A stretch of 64,000 nt of DNA, from the NCBI GenBank assembly GCA_964458705.1, contig CAYWKD010000002.1, forward strand, positions 77,247 to 141,246, given 5' to 3'. Shown in pieces: positions 61,057 through 64,000 of the stretch (positions within the stretch are counted from its first letter, which is position 1; every line of letters starts with the position of its first letter). The position numbers and the translations under genes were made by a program. The notes beneath the pieces were generated by a model. The model worked only from the letters and a program-made list of their open reading frames with translations. It was not told the DNA's origin and made no database searches. The DNA comes from JAAUTG01 sp964458705 (lineage in GTDB: Bacteria; Bacteroidota; Bacteroidia; Chitinophagales; Saprospiraceae).

Positions 61057-63816
61057 ATGAACGATTTCTCATTCATCGCAAATGCACATCCTTCTTACAT
61101 TGATGAGATGTACCAAAAGTATCAAAATGATCCAGCCTCAGTGAACAGCGATTGGGGTACGTTTTTCAAAGGATTTGATTTTGCGTCCAATAAAAACGGC
61201 GCAGCCACCTCTACTAATATTCCTACCTCATCCGCTACTAGCTCAAATGGCGATGTAGCTACAGAATTTAAGGTGCTTTCTCTGATTCGAGCATTTAGAA
61301 ATAGAGGACACCTCCTTTCTACCACCAATCCCATTAAGAAAAGAAAAGACCGACGCCCCAATCTCTACATCGAAGATTTTGGACTGTCAGAATCTGACTT
61401 AGATAAGCCCTTTCATGCAGGTACAGAAATAGGACTATCCGACGGTACTACTCTGCGTCAAATTATTAATAGGCTATTTACGGTCTATTGTGGAAATATT
61501 GGCTTTGAGTATCACCACATCAGCGATCGCCAAAAACGCCGTTGGCTTCGTACTCGCATCGAACAAATAAATACTGAAAATGGCTATGGACTGAGCAAAG
61601 AAAAGAAACAGCGCATTTTAGAAAAACTAAATGGTGCTGTCGTTTTTGAGCGTTTTTTACACACTAAGTATATTGGACAAAAACGATTTTCACTAGAAGG
61701 TGGAGAGTCCACTATTGCTGCGCTAGATGCCATCATTAGTGCGGGAGCAGAGGACAGAGTAGAGGAAGTAATTATTGGTATGGCGCACAGAGGTCGGTTG
61801 AATGTACTTGCCAACATCATGGGTAAAACGTACGAAGACATCTTTAATGAATTCGAGGGAAATATAGCACTTGATCAAATATACGGCGATGGTGATGTAA
61901 AATATCATCTAGGATTTTCTTCACAAGTAAAAACATTGACAGACAAAACTGTCCACTTAAAACTAGTGCCAAATCCATCTCACTTAGAGTCTGTAGATCC
62001 AGTTGTAGAAGGTTATGCACGCGCAAAGGCAGACTTGCTGTACGACGGTGATTACGATAGAATCTTACCTATACTAATACATGGAGATGCCGCTATTGCT
62101 GGTCAAGGAGTAGTATATGAAACAGTACAGATGAGCCAACTAGAAGGCTACGACACTGGCGGGACTTTACATCTTGTTATCAATAACCAAATTGGCTTTA
62201 CTACTGACTATGAAGATGCGCGTTCTTCTACTTACTGCACAGCCGTCGCAGGTGTAGTGCATGCTCCTGTTTTTCATGTCAATGGAGATGATCCCGAAGC
62301 AGTTGTATTTGTGGCAGAATTAGCAATGGCATATCGGCAAGAGTTTAATGATGATGTTTTTATAGACATGGTTTGCTACCGCAGACACGGACACAATGAA
62401 GGAGACGATCCCAATTTTACTCAACCTGAAATGTATGGGCTTATCAAAGTACATGAAGACCCAAGAGCAATATACTCAAATCGTTTGGTGAGTAGAGGAG
62501 ATATGGATGCTGCATTAGCAGAAACAATGGAAAAAGAGTTCTGGAATTTGCTTCAAGAGCGATTGGATGAAGTGAAGGAAAAAACGCTGCCTTACGCTCC
62601 GCAGGAGCCAGACCTAGCTTGGCAGGCACTTCAAAAAGAGACAACAGCCAAAGATTTTGAAGTATCTCCTGAAACGGGCATTGAACGCTCGGTAGTAGAA
62701 AAAATATTACAACATCTTTTAGTCTATCCTGATGACATTAACCCAATAAGTAAGGTCAACCGCTTGATAAAAGGCAAAAAAAAGTTGATTGATAATGAGG
62801 AGCTAGACTGGGCACTAGGCGAGTTAGTAGCCTATGGTTCGTTATTGCTAGAAGGTAAGAACGTCAGAATGAGTGGGCAAGATGTACGTCGTGGAACATT
62901 CTCACACCGCCATGCCGTCATCAATGATAATGGAACAGACAAAGAATATAACCGGCTCAATCATATTGAAGAAAAACAAGGCGAGTTCTTAATTTACAAC
63001 TCTTTACTATCAGAATTTGGGGTGATGGGATTTGAATACGGCTATTCGCTCGTTTCTCCTGACAACTTAGTGATTTGGGAGGCTCAATTTGGCGACTTTT
63101 ACAATGGTGCACAAACCATTATAGACCAGTATATTATAGCAGCGGAAAGCAAATGGCAACGCACAAGTGGACTGGTACTTTTATTGCCTCATGGTTATGA
63201 AGGTCAAGGGCCGGAGCATTCTAGCGCAAGATTGGAACGCTTCTTACAAGCAGGAGCAGATTATAATGTAACAATTGCTAACTGCACCACTCCTGCCAAT
63301 CTATTCCACATTTTACGTCGTCAGATCGTGCGCCCGTTCCGCAAGCCTCTGATTATTATGACTCCTAAATCGCTGCTGCGTCATCCTGAAGTGATTTCAA
63401 AAGTGGAGGATTTTATAGAAGGTACACGTTTTCAAGAAGTAATTGACGATGCAGAAGTCGGAGCGGGAAGTGGAAGTAAAGTTAAGCGTCTGCTCTTTTG
63501 TACAGGAAAGATTTATTACGATTTATTAGATAAGAAGCGCGAAACAGAACGGGATGATATTGCTATTGTGAGAGTAGAACAACTTTTTCCATTGCCAGAA
63601 AAGCAGCTAGAAAAAATAGTTGAAAAGTACAATGGAGCTGAAACATTTTGGGTACAAGAAGAACCTGCCAATATGGGAGCATGGCAATATATTTCAATGT
63701 CCTTAAATCAGCCTATTCAAGTGATTGCGAGAAAAGCAAGTGCATCTACTGCTACGGGATTCAAAAAAGTACATGATCAGCAGCAGCAAGCAATTGTTGA
63801 CCGTGCCTTTGAGTAA
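61057..63816 (+). CDS. sucA: 2-oxoglutarate dehydrogenase E1 component
   Basis: This 919-residue protein has the SucA N-terminal motif FIANAHPSYIDEMYQKY followed by SDWGTFFKGF. The thiamine diphosphate domain shows HRGRLNVLANIMG, PSHLESVDPVVEG, HGDAAIAGQGVVYE and FTTDYEDARSSTYCT, and the C-terminal transketolase domain RRGTFSHRHAV. E1 decarboxylates 2-oxoglutarate and transfers succinyl to E2 lipoate in the TCA cycle. Length is normal. The E2 gene (sucB) is expected just beyond the window edge. Confidence 0.97.
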   Translation: MNDFSFIANAHPSYIDEMYQKYQNDPASVNSDWGTFFKGFDFASNKNGAATSTNIPTSSATSSNGDVATEFKVLSLIRAFRNRGHLLSTTNPIKKRKDRRPNLYIEDFGLSESDLDKPFHAGTEIGLSDGTTLRQIINRLFTVYCGNIGFEYHHISDRQKRRWLRTRIEQINTENGYGLSKEKKQRILEKLNGAVVFERFLHTKYIGQKRFSLEGGESTIAALDAIISAGAEDRVEEVIIGMAHRGRLNVLANIMGKTYEDIFNEFEGNIALDQIYGDGDVKYHLGFSSQVKTLTDKTVHLKLVPNPSHLESVDPVVEGYARAKADLLYDGDYDRILPILIHGDAAIAGQGVVYETVQMSQLEGYDTGGTLHLVINNQIGFTTDYEDARSSTYCTAVAGVVHAPVFHVNGDDPEAVVFVAELAMAYRQEFNDDVFIDMVCYRRHGHNEGDDPNFTQPEMYGLIKVHEDPRAIYSNRLVSRGDMDAALAETMEKEFWNLLQERLDEVKEKTLPYAPQEPDLAWQALQKETTAKDFEVSPETGIERSVVEKILQHLLVYPDDINPISKVNRLIKGKKKLIDNEELDWALGELVAYGSLLLEGKNVRMSGQDVRRGTFSHRHAVINDNGTDKEYNRLNHIEEKQGEFLIYNSLLSEFGVMGFEYGYSLVSPDNLVIWEAQFGDFYNGAQTIIDQYIIAAESKWQRTSGLVLLLPHGYEGQGPEHSSARLERFLQAGADYNVTIANCTTPANLFHILRRQIVRPFRKPLIIMTPKSLLRHPEVISKVEDFIEGTRFQEVIDDAEVGAGSGSKVKRLLFCTGKIYYDLLDKKRETERDDIAIVRVEQLFPLPEKQLEKIVEKYNGAETFWVQEEPANMGAWQYISMSLNQPIQVIARKASASTATGFKKVHDQQQQAIVDRAFE

Positions 63817-63825
63817 TTTTTTTGT

Positions 63826-63860
63826 CCTTGAGGTATTGGATGCCCTTCAAGGTGTCCAAT
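63826..63860 (+). other. Two interlocked 6-bp stems after sucA
   Basis: CCTTGA (63826-63831) pairs with TCAAGG (63847-63852), and ATTGGA (63835-63840) pairs with TCCAAT (63855-63860). The stems interlock, giving either alternative hairpins or an H-type pseudoknot. Short stems make chance possible. The remaining bases to 64000 show no gene. Confidence 0.35.
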
Positions 63861-64000
63861 GCTTTGATAATGGAGTTGAGAAGATTTTTAAAAGTAATAA
63901 TAGTCAACAATTGCTAAATATCTATAAGCAATCATACATCTTTTATTGGTTGTGTTGTCAAATGTATGATGACTGAGAATTTAACCAGTGGACAAAAATT

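Overview
This window looks like a chromosome segment from a member of the phylum Bacteroidota, possibly of the Saprospiria type; that lineage call is an inference. The signs are AT-rich intergenic DNA, almost no Shine-Dalgarno sequences, and several promoters matching the Bacteroidota consensus TTTG-N20-TAnnTTTG. It also carries an alternative complex III plus cytochrome c oxidase locus, a secreted peptidase with a type IX secretion tail, and many gene families typical of the phylum (DUF1573 lipoprotein, DUF58/Bat proteins, DUF420 protein). No phage, integrase, transposase, CRISPR array or rRNA was found. A 100-base run of N (27040-27139) marks an assembly gap.

Layout. 1-2.8 kb: small membrane proteins (YqaE/Pmp3-like, DUF2752, DUF4190-like) and a glycosyltransferase. 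3.0-7.8 kb: a two-gene unit (DUF2188 protein plus a TIR/deoxyribosyltransferase-like protein) followed by sbcC without sbcD. 7.9-11.7 kb: yidD, tRNA-Leu and tRNA-Gly, an NhaC-family antiporter, truA and an arginase-fold protein that has lost its metal ligands. 11.8-17.3 kb: a GMC oxidoreductase with its small subunit, a CoA-transferase, a small membrane protein and a geranylgeranyl-reductase-like flavoprotein. 17.7-21.9 kb: DUF58/BatD-like/BatA operon, a SWIM protein and an unknown protein.

22.2-40.1 kb is the core of the window: a respiratory block transcribed in one direction. The actABCDEF genes encode alternative complex III, which oxidises quinol in place of a bc1 complex. They are followed by coxB, coxA, ctaB, two subunit III genes and subunit IV. 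After a terminator come an SCO-like protein, a DUF420 protein and a small CPMC protein, probably involved in oxidase assembly. The subunit II gene is fused in frame to a complete OmpA-type peptidoglycan-binding domain, the most striking architecture here.

40.3-64 kb is mostly housekeeping: an aminotransferase, a secreted purple-acid-phosphatase-like enzyme, a coiled-coil protein, dnaX, a DUF1573 lipoprotein, tolC, mutS2, an alpha/beta hydrolase, ergothioneine genes egtB-egtD coupled to a DUF429-like protein, gatB, an M4 metallopeptidase with a type IX sorting tail, a heptosyltransferase-like protein and sucA. dnaX contains a run of ten A residues at the position expected for gamma/tau switching, and both alternative frames stop within a few codons.

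No complete new multi-gene system can be proven from sequence alone. The best candidates for new biology are the CoxB-OmpA fusion, the dnaX slippage site, the DUF2188/TIR-like pair beside sbcC, the metal-site-less arginase homologue, and the SCO-like protein without copper ligands next to a CPMC mini-protein.
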